Shown one piece after another: positions 1 to 9,275 of a stretch of DNA of 64,000 nt. Below the pieces are notes generated by a model. The model saw only the letters and a list, made by a program, of their open reading frames with translations. It searched no databases and was not told the DNA's origin. The stretch is taken from NCBI RefSeq assembly GCF_001457455.1, contig NZ_LN831026.1, positions 1,922,001 to 1,986,000 of the forward strand, in the 5' to 3' direction. Within the stretch, counting starts at the first letter, position 1. The number at the start of each line of letters is the position of its first letter. A program made the translations under genes and the position numbers. The stretch is from Corynebacterium diphtheriae (GTDB lineage Bacteria; Actinomycetota; Actinomycetes; Mycobacteriales; Mycobacteriaceae).

Positions 1-1367
1 CTACATTGACTTTTCGGTATTCGGCAATGCTCAAACCATCGAGGCTGATCTTGATTCGGTGATCGTTGTAGAACACAATGTATGTCGCGATTGCTTTTTG
101 AGTTCTTGGGGGTTCTGCCAGGTTCTGCCGTAGTACATTTCGTTTTTCATTCGGCCGAAGAACCCCTCGCATGCTGCATTGTCGGGGCTACAACCTTTCT
201 TCGACATCGAGCGAAGTATTCCGAACTCCTCGGTCATACTTCGCCAACTGCTGCCTCGATAATGTGCTCCGCGGTCTGAATGAATCACCAAAAAGCCATC
301 CATTGCAGGCTTTTCGGTTGCGATTGCTGCGTACAAAGTTTCTTCTGCTAACTCCATGGTGGGATGAACACTTGTTTTTGCTGCCACGACCTTCCCGTCA
401 AAACAGTCGATGATGGCAGACAGGTACACCAGACCTTGGTTAGTAGCGAAAACACTGATATCAGTCAGCCACAACCAATGTGGATGCTCAGCATGAAAAT
501 TGCGGTTCACCAGGTTAGGTGGTGCGGGAGAAATTTCCCCTTGATAGCTGGAGTAACGCCACTTTCGTTTCGGGAACCAGGGACGAATTCCCTCTTCGTA
601 CATGAGACGGCGAACGACCTTCTCACTGATAACGATCCCGCGATGGCGCAGTTCCCACCAAAGTCGGCGATAGCCGTAGGTGTTATTCGACTCAGAACTA
701 ATCTCATGAAGCATTTCGCGGATATGCGCGTGCTTACCCGGAACAAATCGCTGTTGGAGTTGGTAGTAGAAGCTTGATGCCGCAAGATCAATAGCAGCAT
801 ATATAACGGAAACTCGCCGCGTAACGCGTCAACCACTTCAGCCTTGTGCTTATTGCTGAGCTGACCCGGGGATGACGCTGACGTCTTTTTTACAAGTTCC
901 AGCTCCTTTTCCAAAACAGCCTTGTCAACGAACAGTTGAGCCATTTGCTTTTTCAGTTCTGCAGGATCATCGGCTAATGATTTCTCGAATGCTGCTCGGG
1001 TGGGCATGCGAGTGTGCTCTTTGCGTTCTCTTTTCGACATCAAACCCCATTTTCCCTCTTCACGGTGGCGTTGTGCCCAAGAATAGACACTCATCTTTGA
1101 GCGCAGCTCGCATTCCACAGCAATGTCAGCTGGCCTCCAACCAGCGTTGAAGAGCTCAACAGCACGAAGCTTGACCTCAAACGGGTAGCGGGTCAATGTT
1201 TTTGACTGTTTGCGGGGTCAACCAGGTTTGGCGGGTTCACGCAACCATTTGTACAGCGTCCATCGCCCTGGATAACCAAGGTCACGGACGGTCTTGGTCA
1301 CCGATTGAGTGTGCTTGTAAACCTGCAGAGCTCTGCGTCGCTGCTCCTTGGTGTATGAGCGGTTCAT
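1..1367 (-). pseudogene. IS3-family transposase, disrupted (one stop, two frameshifts)
   Basis: Reading from ATG at 1367, the first 49 codons encode a helix-turn-helix segment (MNRSYTKEQ...WTLYKWLREP) that hits an in-frame TGA at 1218-1220. The same frame continues with a second HTH and a leucine-rich stretch (TRYPFEVKLRAVELF). Near 780 the frame must shift to enter the catalytic half. That half shows the rve-type DDE pattern: Asp in WLTDIS, Asp in IHSDRG and Glu in ACEGFFGRMKNE. A second shift at the A-run near 95-100 misreads the C-terminus; the corrected frame gives KAIATYIVFYNDHRIK, the normal family ending. An A6G run at 885-891 resembles an IS3 slippery site, but its -1 frame stops quickly, so these breaks do not look programmed. 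The gene is cut by the window start. Confidence 0.85.
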
Positions 1368-1390
1368 TATGGAATCATCCAAGATTCCGT
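1..1390 (-). mobile_element. IS3-family insertion sequence remnant, left end beyond window
   Basis: The segment is occupied by one IS3-type transposase gene read on the minus strand, so it is an insertion sequence. Its 3' end lies at or beyond base 1, so one terminus is not visible. The other end must lie just upstream of the transposase start at 1367. An imperfect palindrome (GGAATC...GATTCC) sits at about 1371-1388, but I could not pair it with a second terminal repeat, so the right boundary is approximate. The coding region is broken in three places and the copy is probably dead unless complemented in trans. Confidence 0.75.
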
Positions 1391-1445
1391 CCGCATCCCC
1401 TTTTGTCCCTTAAGCCCTTAACCTGGGCTACGATCCAAAAGATAC

Positions 1446-1482
1446 AAAACAGGCCAGACGCTTTAAACGCCTGACCTGTTTT
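1446..1482 (-). terminator. Terminator downstream of tRNA-Lys
   Basis: Inverted repeat AACAGGcCAGaCG / CGcCTGaCCTGTT around a CTTTAAA loop, with T-rich sequence on both sides. It lies directly 3' of the tRNA-Lys gene on the minus strand and separates it from the insertion sequence. The symmetry could allow use in both directions. Confidence 0.75.
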
Positions 1483-1487
1483 ATTTG

Positions 1488-1560
1488 TGGGCCCTCCGGG
1501 GCTCGAACCCGGGACCTGCGGATTAAAAGTCCGTAGCTCTACCAGCTGAGCTAAAGGCCC
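1488..1560 (-). tRNA. tRNA-Lys (anticodon UUU)
   Basis: The reverse complement folds as a 73-nt cloverleaf. The acceptor stem GGGCCUU pairs with AGGGCCC, with A as discriminator base. The D-arm is AGCUCAGCUGGUAGAGCU. The anticodon loop ACUUUUAAU gives UUU for lysine. The T-arm contains GGUUCGAGCC. CCA is not encoded. It stands alone, with a terminator 6 bases downstream. Confidence 0.97.
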
Positions 1561-1995
1561 AAAGCATATTCTTTAAGCGTTACGCTTATTGAATAGCACG
1601 AGGAGCATTGTACCGCGTTTTTCCAAAGGCACCTAATCCGCACGTCACACTCACCAATTTTAGCGACAATACAGCTCCACCCGCCCCCTCCAGAGTCCAG
1701 ATTTACCCGCTCAGATCACGAGCCTAAAGCGACACAACACCCCCGCAACCTTAAGAAAAGATGGACTCCTAAAAGGGGTAGCCGTCCACAGTGGGCAGAA
1801 ATGAAAAACTTTAATATAACCCCACTCTACAGTGCCTTTTTAGGACAATCCCCTTCTTTTGCACACTTTTTGACGTGTAGCAGAAATGTTATCTATGCCT
1901 CTTTTTAGGAACTTTCTAAGAAAACAACCGACTATATACTTACGCACCTCACGTTGGTTTGGGTGTGGGTCCCCATGGGCGTGCAGGAGGTACGA
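1561..1995. promoter_or_regulatory. Regulatory region upstream of cydABDC
   Basis: About 435 bases without a gene, between the divergent tRNA-Lys and the cyd operon. A plausible sigma-A type -10 (TATACT) lies at 1935-1940. Three copies of a CTTTTTAGGA-like motif are present: one inverted near 1769-1781, and direct copies near 1832-1842 and 1898-1910. Each direct copy follows a GCAGAAATG word (about 1796 and 1880), giving two tandem modules. The repeats may be an operator for oxygen or redox control of cytochrome bd, but no known regulator site was recognised. Confidence 0.45.
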
Positions 1996-2046
1996 ATGGC
2001 CGCCAAGCCGGCATCCCCTCGTGTCGTGTGCATGCCATCATGGTGA
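1996..2046 (+). CDS. Putative 16-residue leader peptide upstream of cydA
   Basis: A short ORF (MAAKPASPRVVCMPSW) starts at ATG 1996 behind the best Shine-Dalgarno in the region (AGGAGG at 1985-1990). Its TGA ends 6 bases before the first possible cydA ATG at 2053, which itself has only a weak ribosome site. This arrangement suggests translational coupling or attenuation. The peptide has one Cys and one Trp but no run of a single amino acid. No homolog is known to me, so the coding assignment rests on ribosome-site strength and position. Confidence 0.4.
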   Translation: MAAKPASPRVVCMPSW

Positions 2047-2052
2047 CCTCGA

Positions 2053-3588
2053 ATGATCGCAGAAAGTTCTCCTCTGATGGACTTAGTGGATGTTTCACGG
2101 TGGCAGTTCGGTATTACGACTGTGTACCACTTTCTTTTCGTACCGCTGACAATCGGCTTGGCTCCGATCGTCGCAGCGATGCAAACTGCTTGGTTTATTA
2201 CCAAGAAAGACATGTGGCTTCGTTCTACAAAGTTCTTTGGCACACTTTTTCTCGTGAACTTCGCCATGGGCGTAGTCACTGGCATTGTTCAAGAGTTCCA
2301 ATTTGGCATGAACTGGAGCGAGTACTCCCGCTTTGTGGGAGACGTATTCGGCGCACCTCTTGCGCTCGAAGGTTTGATTGCCTTCTTCATCGAGTCCACA
2401 TTCCTAGGATTGTGGATTTTTGGTTGGGGTCGCCTCCCCAAGGCAGTCCACTTGGCGTCGATTTGGTTAGTCGCGATCGCTGTCAACGTGTCGGCTTACT
2501 TCATCATCGTGGCCAACTCGTTTATGCAGCACCCCGTCGGTGCACGGTTTAACCCCGAAACGGGTCGTGCCGAGCTCGTGTCGTTAGGCAAGCTTTTGGC
2601 CAACCCCACCGCTTTGGCTGCATGGCCGCATGCGGTAACCGGTTCCCTGCTCACCGGCGGCACCTTTGTTGCTGGTATCGCTGGGTGGTGGATGATTCGT
2701 GAGCGTCTGGCACAGCGGACAGAGGATGCTGCGTTTTGGCGTAAGAACTTCCGGCTGGGTGCATGGACCACGTTGGCTAGTGTGGCGGGATTGTCGCTCA
2801 CCGGTGATATCCAAGGCAAGCTGATGTTTGTTCAGCAGCCCATGAAGATGGCCGCTGCGGAATCACTGTGCGAGACAGAGCTCGATCCTTCGTTCTCGGT
2901 GCTCTCGGTAGGTACGCACAATAACTGCGAGTCCGTAAAGCACCTGATCGACGTGCCGGGCGTGCTCAGTATTTTGTCGCAAAACAAGCTCAGTGGCGTC
3001 ACCCTAGAGGGTGTTAATCAGCTGCAGGAAAAGTACGAGGCTTTGTACGGTCCTGGCAACTACGTTCCAAACTTGTTTGTCACCTACTGGTCGTTCCGCG
3101 CAATGATCGGCCTGATGGCGGCGTCGGTAGTGTTGGCGATTGTTGGTTTATGGATGACTCGCAAGGGTCGCATCCCGCAACTGCGCTGGTTGGGTACCGC
3201 AGCTCTTATCGCTGTGCCGTTCCCGTTCTTAGCTAACTCCGCTGGTTGGATCTTTACCGAAATGGGTCGCCAGCCGTGGATCGTCGCTCCTAATCCGGAG
3301 GCTACCCCCGGCAGCCCTGACGGCGAAGATCTCATTCATTTGATCGTTGACTTTGGTGTTTCCTCGCACCCGACCTGGGTGGTCTGGACTTCTCTGATTG
3401 GTTTCACCTTGGTGTATGGAGCGCTTGCCTGCGTGTGGTTCTGGCTGATGAAGAAGAAGGTTGTGGCCGGAGCCAGCGAGGATTCTTCAAGCATGCTTGG
3501 CTATGGTCCTCATAGTAGCGATCACGACGAATCCCCTGCCGATGATCTGTTGCACCTCGGCGCTCATGCTACGGAAGGTAAGGAGTAA
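2053..3588 (+). CDS. cydA: Cytochrome bd ubiquinol/menaquinol oxidase subunit I
   Basis: Large subunit of the bd-type terminal oxidase, which oxidises menaquinol and reduces oxygen at low oxygen tension in the cytoplasmic membrane. The N-terminus SRWQFGITTVYHFLFVPLTIG is diagnostic; the His in VYHFLF (residue 26 from this start) matches the axial ligand of heme b595. Multiple hydrophobic helices follow, and the 511-residue length fits the family. The start is ambiguous: ATG 2053 follows the leader ORF stop by 6 bases, while ATG 2077 (MDLVDVSRWQ) gives the length most homologs have; neither has a strong ribosome site. It is the first gene of cydABDC; cydB begins 7 bases after its stop. The C-terminal tail is charged and cytoplasmic. 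Confidence 0.96.
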   Translation: MIAESSPLMDLVDVSRWQFGITTVYHFLFVPLTIGLAPIVAAMQTAWFITKKDMWLRSTKFFGTLFLVNFAMGVVTGIVQEFQFGMNWSEYSRFVGDVFGAPLALEGLIAFFIESTFLGLWIFGWGRLPKAVHLASIWLVAIAVNVSAYFIIVANSFMQHPVGARFNPETGRAELVSLGKLLANPTALAAWPHAVTGSLLTGGTFVAGIAGWWMIRERLAQRTEDAAFWRKNFRLGAWTTLASVAGLSLTGDIQGKLMFVQQPMKMAAAESLCETELDPSFSVLSVGTHNNCESVKHLIDVPGVLSILSQNKLSGVTLEGVNQLQEKYEALYGPGNYVPNLFVTYWSFRAMIGLMAASVVLAIVGLWMTRKGRIPQLRWLGTAALIAVPFPFLANSAGWIFTEMGRQPWIVAPNPEATPGSPDGEDLIHLIVDFGVSSHPTWVVWTSLIGFTLVYGALACVWFWLMKKKVVAGASEDSSSMLGYGPHSSDHDESPADDLLHLGAHATEGKE

Positions 3589-3595
3589 CACGATC

Positions 3596-4570
3596 ATGGA
3601 TCTTCAAACAGTGTGGTTTGTGTTAGTTGCGGTTCTATTCGCTGGTTACTTTGTCCTCGAAGGCTTTGACTTCGGTGTGGGTATGTTGCTGCCGTTTTTG
3701 AGCAAGCAGGAGCGTACCGCTGCGATTAAAGCCATTGGACCTGTGTGGGATGGCAATGAAGTGTGGCTCATTACTGCAGGTGGAGCACTTTTTGCGGCTT
3801 TCCCTGAGTGGTATGCCACCATGTTTTCGGGTTTCTACCTGCCGTTGTTCCTTATTTTGATCGGATTGATTCTGCGCGGCGTTGCTTTGGAGTGGCGCGG
3901 CAAGGTTGACACTGATGTGTGGCGTGATCGTTGCGACATCGGCATAGGTATCGGTAGCTGGGTTCCCGCTTTGTTGTGGGGTGTGGCGTTTGCCAATGTT
4001 GTTCATGGTGTGGCTATCGATTCTTCGTTCCACATTGATTCCAGCCTGACTGGGCTTATCGCTTTGCTCAACCCGTTTGGTTTGCTCGGCGGCGTGGCGT
4101 TTGTGCTGGTGTTCTTGCTGCATGGTGCGCTGTTCCTCAAGCTTAAGACTGAGATTACGGTCATGGGTTCCTTGGCTGGTCGGTTGTTTATTCCGGCGGC
4201 AGTTGTGGGCGCAGTGTTTTTGGTGTGGACTCAGCTCGCACATGGTCGTGGCTGGACGTGGGCACCGTTGGTTATCGCAGTGGTTGGCTTGGTCGTTGCG
4301 GCGCTAGGCATTCGTGGTAATCGTGATGGTTGGGCATTTGCGGCAACCTCGGTGGTTATTCTTTGCGTCGCAGCGGTGTTGTTTGGATCGTTGTTCCCGA
4401 ACTTGATGCCCACCACGCTTGCCGACGGCACCAGCTTGACCATTTACAATGCGTCTTCTTCGCAGTACACGCTCACCATGATGACGTGGGCTGCTGTGCT
4501 GGTCACACCACTGGTGCTTCTGTACCAGGGCTGGACGTACTGGGTCTTTAGGCAACGAGTGCGCGTGTGA
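3596..4570 (+). CDS. cydB: Cytochrome bd oxidase subunit II
   Basis: Smaller membrane subunit that pairs with CydA. The N-terminus MDLQTVWFVLVAVLFAGYFVLEGFDFGVGML and the WDGNEVWLITAGGALFAAFP segment are characteristic of CydB. The protein is 324 residues with about eight to nine hydrophobic helices, normal for the family. ATG 3596 is chosen because it gives the conserved start and follows a GTAAGGAG ribosome site; the frame is open further upstream but overlaps cydA. Its TGA overlaps the cydD GTG start by 3 bases (GTGA), so the two are probably translationally coupled. Confidence 0.96.
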   Translation: MDLQTVWFVLVAVLFAGYFVLEGFDFGVGMLLPFLSKQERTAAIKAIGPVWDGNEVWLITAGGALFAAFPEWYATMFSGFYLPLFLILIGLILRGVALEWRGKVDTDVWRDRCDIGIGIGSWVPALLWGVAFANVVHGVAIDSSFHIDSSLTGLIALLNPFGLLGGVAFVLVFLLHGALFLKLKTEITVMGSLAGRLFIPAAVVGAVFLVWTQLAHGRGWTWAPLVIAVVGLVVAALGIRGNRDGWAFAATSVVILCVAAVLFGSLFPNLMPTTLADGTSLTIYNASSSQYTLTMMTWAAVLVTPLVLLYQGWTYWVFRQRVRV

Positions 4571-6138
4571 ACATCCGGTTTTTAACGTTGATTCGCCCCG
4601 CGCGAACGTTCATTGTGATTGCTGCTGTTATTCAAGTAGCGTCCGTGGCGTTCGTCGTGGGGCGCGGCCTTTCTGTGGGGTTTTTGGTCGCGGGCACTAT
4701 TGAGCACTGGCCGGATCCTATGCCTCATGTTGGAGCATGGGCTGCGGTGTTGGTGATCAGTGTTGTCGGTGTGAGTGCGATGGCATGGGTGCAGCGCTGG
4801 TGGTCTGCAACAGGTGCTGGCCCTGTTATTACAGATGTACGTTCCCACACGTTAACGGCGCTGAATGCTACGGATCCTAGGGTGGTGCAGGAAAACAGCA
4901 GTCGATGGAAGGTGGTGTTGGGGGCGGGGCCGGAAAGTGTTGAGGGGCTACGCCCGTATTTATCGGCATATATTCCGGCGGCTTTGTCCTCGGGGATTTC
5001 TACGCCGATTGTGCTGGCCGTCATCGCGCTTATCGACGTCCGCTCTGCTCTGCTCGCAGCAGCAACGCTGGTGTTGATCCCTATTTTTATGATTTTGATC
5101 GGCACGCTCACACGAGATCAAACACAACAACGCCTCCATCGAGCCCAAGTGTTGGACCGCCACATCATTGATTTGTTGCGCGGTGCTCGCACGCTCCAAG
5201 AAATCGGCGATACGTCTGCAGCACAATCACAAGTACACAGCAGTGGGCGTCGGCACGCCGCTGCAACGATGTCGGTTCTGCGCTTGGCTTTCCTGTCATC
5301 TTTTGCTCTGGAATTTGTGGCCACTCTTTCGGTAGCGCTTGTTGCCGTAAGCATCGGCGTGCGCTTGGTTGATTCCTCGATGACGCTCCACGCGGGTCTT
5401 ATCGCATTAATCTTGGCACCCGAGGTGTATAACCCGCTACGGGCAGTAGGCACCGCTTATCATTCATCGGCCGATGGCATGACAGCAGTAGAAACCGCCC
5501 TGGACCTTATCGAGTCCACACCGCAAACTGCCAACGTTGCACCGCTGAAAACCGCCACGGTTGTTTCGGACGGTGAGGTGAGCGTCGATAAGCTCAGTGT
5601 GCATGGCCGTGACGGCATCCGCCCACACAATCTAAGTTTTCAAGCCCGCCCAGGCGAGGTGACGGCCCTCATCGGCAGCAATGGTTGTGGAAAATCCACA
5701 ACGCTGCTCGCCATCATGGGCATGATCAATTACGAAGGCACGATTGCTGCGCCGCACAGCATCGGATACCTCCCGGCGCGCCCTGCCCTGTGCACGGGAA
5801 CGCTGGCTGACAACCTCTCCTTGTTGGGGCCGCGTGACCGCGACACCGCTGGAGCGTTGTTGCGCACAATCGGATTCGATATTCCGCTTTCGCGCACCGT
5901 GACTTACCAAGGCGAGGGCCTATCGAGTGGGCAAATAGAACGATTGGCTTTCGCACGCACCTGTTCGCAGGAATGCGCCGTATATCTTTTCGACGAACCC
6001 ACCGCCCACGTGGACCCTGAAACTGCGAGGAAAATGTGGGAGTACATCCGCAGCCTTGCCCGCGACGGTGCCACAGTGATCGTAGCGACCCACGACCTTG
6101 CTAATCGCGCCTACGCCGACCAGGTGATCGTCCTATGA
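4567..6138 (+). CDS. cydD: ABC transporter CydD, permease/ATPase half (CydDC)
   Basis: First half of the CydDC heterodimer, which in other bacteria is needed for assembly of cytochrome bd and is linked to heme or thiol export. A membrane domain of about 330 residues precedes the nucleotide-binding domain. Walker A is GSNGCGKST (about 370-378), the signature is LSSGQ (about 452) and Walker B is VYLFDEPTAHVD (about 472). The 523-residue length fits an ABC exporter half. The GTG start at 4567 overlaps the cydB stop, and its own TGA overlaps the cydC ATG. Assignment as D rather than C follows the A-B-D-C order seen in actinobacteria. Confidence 0.92.
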   Translation: MNIRFLTLIRPARTFIVIAAVIQVASVAFVVGRGLSVGFLVAGTIEHWPDPMPHVGAWAAVLVISVVGVSAMAWVQRWWSATGAGPVITDVRSHTLTALNATDPRVVQENSSRWKVVLGAGPESVEGLRPYLSAYIPAALSSGISTPIVLAVIALIDVRSALLAAATLVLIPIFMILIGTLTRDQTQQRLHRAQVLDRHIIDLLRGARTLQEIGDTSAAQSQVHSSGRRHAAATMSVLRLAFLSSFALEFVATLSVALVAVSIGVRLVDSSMTLHAGLIALILAPEVYNPLRAVGTAYHSSADGMTAVETALDLIESTPQTANVAPLKTATVVSDGEVSVDKLSVHGRDGIRPHNLSFQARPGEVTALIGSNGCGKSTTLLAIMGMINYEGTIAAPHSIGYLPARPALCTGTLADNLSLLGPRDRDTAGALLRTIGFDIPLSRTVTYQGEGLSSGQIERLAFARTCSQECAVYLFDEPTAHVDPETARKMWEYIRSLARDGATVIVATHDLANRAYADQVIVL

Positions 6139-7682
6139 AACCCACCGACTTGTTATTTCAGCATGTTTCCCGCCGTGCCCTTGCCGGCGCGATTGCTATC
6201 GCCTCGCTGACGTTGCTGAGTTCGCTTGGGCTGATGGTGCTTTCTGGGTGGCTCATTACCCGCGCATGGCAGGCGCCACCAATCCTTGATTTGGCCGTTG
6301 CGATTACTGCTGTGCGAGCTTTAGGATTATCGCGTTCCGTCATGCGCTACGTTGATCGCATTGTGACCCACCGCTATGCGCTGTCTGCGCTGAGCAGCTT
6401 GCGCGTCCAGGTATTCCAAGCGGCGGTTTCTCAAGGCCACGTTTCCGATACGCAAGCGCAACGCGCACTGGGTGCCGACGCGCAACGTGTCACTGACCTT
6501 ATCGTGCGCAGCATCGTACCTCGTGGGGTGGCTGTGGCACTCAGTGTGCTCGCCGTTGCGGGAGCTGTGTGCTTGCTGCCTTTCGCGGGATTGGTGTTGG
6601 CGCTCGGATTGTTGTTCACCGGCGTGGTGATCCCGCGCTGGGTGGGTTCAGATCGTTGGCAGGCCATTCATACTGCGGAGGCTGCGGCACGAGATCAGCT
6701 GGATGAGTCTTTGGACGCAGTGCTAAATCACCGCGTGGAGTTTCAGGCAGCAGGGCTGGGGGATCGCAGAAACGCCCGCGTGGTGGCAGATTCGCAGAAT
6801 ATGGCGACAGCCAGTGCCCATAGGCTCAAGCGCCTCGCGGCTATCGACGCCACCGTGGTCGCGGTTTCAGGTTGCACACTCTTGCTCATCACAGGGCTAG
6901 GACTGCACTTTTACCAAGGATCGCCCATGTGGCTAGGCATGCTCGTTCTCCTCGCCATGTCTGCATTCGAATCCCACGCGCCGCTGGTAGAAGCCGCAAC
7001 ACATCATGTGATCGGCACCAAAGCGGCACAGCGCATCACAGCTTTTATAGAGCAGGCAGTCGAGATTCCAGCCCCAGGCATCGCCAACGCTACCGAAGGC
7101 CCCGCGCTACGCGTAGAAGATTTGACCTGCGCTTGGGGCGACAACACATGGAACTTTGATGTGGAGTTTGGGCAACGCCATGTGATTCGAGGCCCGAGCG
7201 GCTGCGGTAAAACCACCCTATTGCGTACCATCGCAGGGCTTAGCCCCGTGGTATCCGGATCGGTCACAATCGCAGGACACACAGACACACATAGTCTGCG
7301 AACATGGACGCGGCTGTTTTCTGAAGACGGTTACATCTTTGCCACAAGCATTCGTGAGAACATCCTCGTGGCGTGCCCCAACGCCGCAGACGAACTCATG
7401 TATTCCACCGCGCGCGCTGTAGGTCTAGGGCCTTGGCTCGATGCCCACGACGGCCTAGACACCATTCTTAGTGATGGTGCGGAGTCAATTTCTAGCGGTC
7501 AGCGACGACGTTTGCTCCTCACCCGCGCACTGTGTTCGACTGCACCGATTGTGCTTCTCGACGAACCTACCGCCCACATTGACGACGCCGACGGCCGGCG
7601 CCTCCTCCACATGCTGTTACATGAGCCCCTACCTGGCGCGCTCCCCCAGCGCAGCGTCATCGTAGTCACGCATATGCAGTAA
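6135..7682 (+). CDS. cydC: ABC transporter CydC, permease/ATPase half (CydDC)
   Basis: Second half of the CydDC exporter. An N-terminal hydrophobic domain carries the conserved WLITRAW stretch. It is followed by Walker A GPSGCGKTT (about 353-361), the signature ISSGQRRRLLLTRAL (about 450) and Walker B IVLLDEPTAHIDD. At 515 residues it is about normal. The ATG overlaps the cydD stop by 4 bases (ATGA), completing a tightly coupled four-gene operon. A long hairpin 12 bases after the stop ends the operon facing the convergent CoA-transferase gene. Confidence 0.92.
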   Translation: MKPTDLLFQHVSRRALAGAIAIASLTLLSSLGLMVLSGWLITRAWQAPPILDLAVAITAVRALGLSRSVMRYVDRIVTHRYALSALSSLRVQVFQAAVSQGHVSDTQAQRALGADAQRVTDLIVRSIVPRGVAVALSVLAVAGAVCLLPFAGLVLALGLLFTGVVIPRWVGSDRWQAIHTAEAAARDQLDESLDAVLNHRVEFQAAGLGDRRNARVVADSQNMATASAHRLKRLAAIDATVVAVSGCTLLLITGLGLHFYQGSPMWLGMLVLLAMSAFESHAPLVEAATHHVIGTKAAQRITAFIEQAVEIPAPGIANATEGPALRVEDLTCAWGDNTWNFDVEFGQRHVIRGPSGCGKTTLLRTIAGLSPVVSGSVTIAGHTDTHSLRTWTRLFSEDGYIFATSIRENILVACPNAADELMYSTARAVGLGPWLDAHDGLDTILSDGAESISSGQRRRLLLTRALCSTAPIVLLDEPTAHIDDADGRRLLHMLLHEPLPGALPQRSVIVVTHMQ

Positions 7683-7693
7683 GGGCATGAAAT

Positions 7694-7753
7694 AACAACG
7701 AATGGGTCGGCACCTTTCACATTATCTGTGTCAGTGCCAACCCTTTTGTTGTT
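7694..7753. terminator. Bidirectional terminator between cydC and actA
   Basis: Nested inverted repeat: AACAAC with GTTGTT outside, GGGTcGGCAC with GTGCCaACCC inside, and T-rich sequence on both sides. It lies between two convergent genes and probably serves both. Confidence 0.75.
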
Positions 7754-7760
7754 GAGGTGG

Positions 7761-9275
7761 TTACTTCTTCATGGAACCAGTCTCTTGGAAACGCTGGTGG
7801 AAGCTCAGCGCTTCACCCAACAGGTGTGGAGTCTGCATGATCTTCTTTTCCTTGGCAAAAGCCAGGGCGCGATCGTAGTAGTCCTGCAGAAGTGGTCGGT
7901 AGTCAGGGTGTGCGATAGCGATGATCTTTTCTACACGCTGACGTGGAGCTAGACCACGGAGGTCGGCGTAACCGTACTCGGAAATGAGAACCTTCACATC
8001 TTGCTCGGTGTGGTCTACGTGGGAGACGAATGGCACGAATGCGGAGATGTCGCCGCCCTTGGCAACCGATGGGGTGATAAAGGAGCTGATGAAGCCGTTG
8101 CGGGTGAAGTCTGCGGAACCGCCGACACCGTTCATCATGCGGGAGCCGGTGACGTTGGTGGAGTTAACGTTGCCGTAGATGTCGGCTTCGATAAGACCGT
8201 TGGTGCAGATCAGGCCGAGGCGGCGAACAACCTCTGGGTGGTTGGAGATCTGCTGTGGGCGCAGGATGATCTTCTGGGCGTAGTTCTTTGCCTCTGCGTT
8301 CATGCGCTCTGCGTACTCAGGCGACAGCGAGAAAGAGGTTGCGGAGGCGACGGTCATCTTGCCGGCATCGATCAGGTCGACCATGCCGTCCTGGATCACC
8401 TCGGTGTAGGCCTTGATGTTTTCGAACTTGGAGTCCAGCAGGCCTGCCATCACAGCGTTTGGCACGTTGCCCACACCGGACTGCATGACGTAGCCGTCGT
8501 AGGCCAGGCGGCCAGCTGCGACCTCGCCTTCGAGGAAGTCAAGGAAGTGTCCAGCGATCTGCTTGGAGGTTTCATCCAGTGGCTTAAACGGTGCGTTGCG
8601 GTCAGGGGCATCGGTTTCTACGACGGCAACAACCTTGGACAGGTCGATGTCGATGTAGGTGGTACCGATACGCTGGCCGGCCTCGGTAATCGGAATTGGC
8701 TGGCGGTTAGGCAGCTTGTTCATGCGGTAAATATCCGCCATGCCTTCGAGTTCCTCGGACTGCCAAGAGTTGACCTCGATGATGATCTTCTCGGCGTTGT
8801 CGAGGTATTCCACGTTGTTACCTACAGAGGAGGATGGAACGATGTGGCCTTCTTCGGTGATGCGAACTGCCTCAACGATAGCCACATTCATCTGCCCAAA
8901 GAAGCCCTGCTCAACGTAGATGCCAGACTCGGACAGGTGGTAGTCGGCGTACAAGGTGGTGCCGTCGTTAATCTTGGAGCGCAAGATTGGATCGGACTGG
9001 TACGGGGTACGGAAGCGCAGGGCATCAGCCTCTGCGAGCACACCGTCACAGTCAGGTGCAGTGGATGCACCGGTAAACAGGTCGATCATGTATTCGTCGC
9101 CACGCGCGTGTGCTTCCTTAGCACGCTCTGCGATAGCGGTAGGCAAAGCCTTCGGGTAACCAGCGCCGGTGAAGCCGGACACGCCTACTTTGTCACCGTG
9201 ATTGACAAACTGCGCAGCCTCTTCAGCCGACATAACCTTGCCACGAAGCTGAGCATTCGCAATACGATCAGACAT
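7761..9275 (-). CDS. actA: Succinyl-CoA:acetate CoA-transferase (acetyl-CoA hydrolase/transferase family)
   Basis: Class I CoA-transferase of the Cat1/AarC type, moving CoA between succinyl-CoA and acetate. In Corynebacterium glutamicum the homolog (ActA/Cat) activates acetate in overflow metabolism and sits beside a dus gene and phoU, as here. The sequence has the GxxTGAGYPKALP N-terminal loop, the TEVIQDG stretch that should contain the catalytic Glu, and the NGVGGSADF and EYGYADLRG motifs. From ATG 9275, behind a clear AGGAGG, it is 504 residues, normal for the family; a 13-residue upstream extension lacks a better ribosome site. Transcribed singly, convergent with cydC. Confidence 0.92.
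   Translation of the reverse strand: MSDRIANAQLRGKVMSAEEAAQFVNHGDKVGVSGFTGAGYPKALPTAIAERAKEAHARGDEYMIDLFTGASTAPDCDGVLAEADALRFRTPYQSDPILRSKINDGTTLYADYHLSESGIYVEQGFFGQMNVAIVEAVRITEEGHIVPSSSVGNNVEYLDNAEKIIIEVNSWQSEELEGMADIYRMNKLPNRQPIPITEAGQRIGTTYIDIDLSKVVAVVETDAPDRNAPFKPLDETSKQIAGHFLDFLEGEVAAGRLAYDGYVMQSGVGNVPNAVMAGLLDSKFENIKAYTEVIQDGMVDLIDAGKMTVASATSFSLSPEYAERMNAEAKNYAQKIILRPQQISNHPEVVRRLGLICTNGLIEADIYGNVNSTNVTGSRMMNGVGGSADFTRNGFISSFITPSVAKGGDISAFVPFVSHVDHTEQDVKVLISEYGYADLRGLAPRQRVEKIIAIAHPDYRPLLQDYYDRALAFAKEKKIMQTPHLLGEALSFHQRFQETGSMKK

Noticed and set aside
885..891. Programmed -1 frameshift site in the IS3 transposase
   Set aside because: The A6G run is present, but the -1 frame ends within about a dozen codons while the original frame continues toward the catalytic half.
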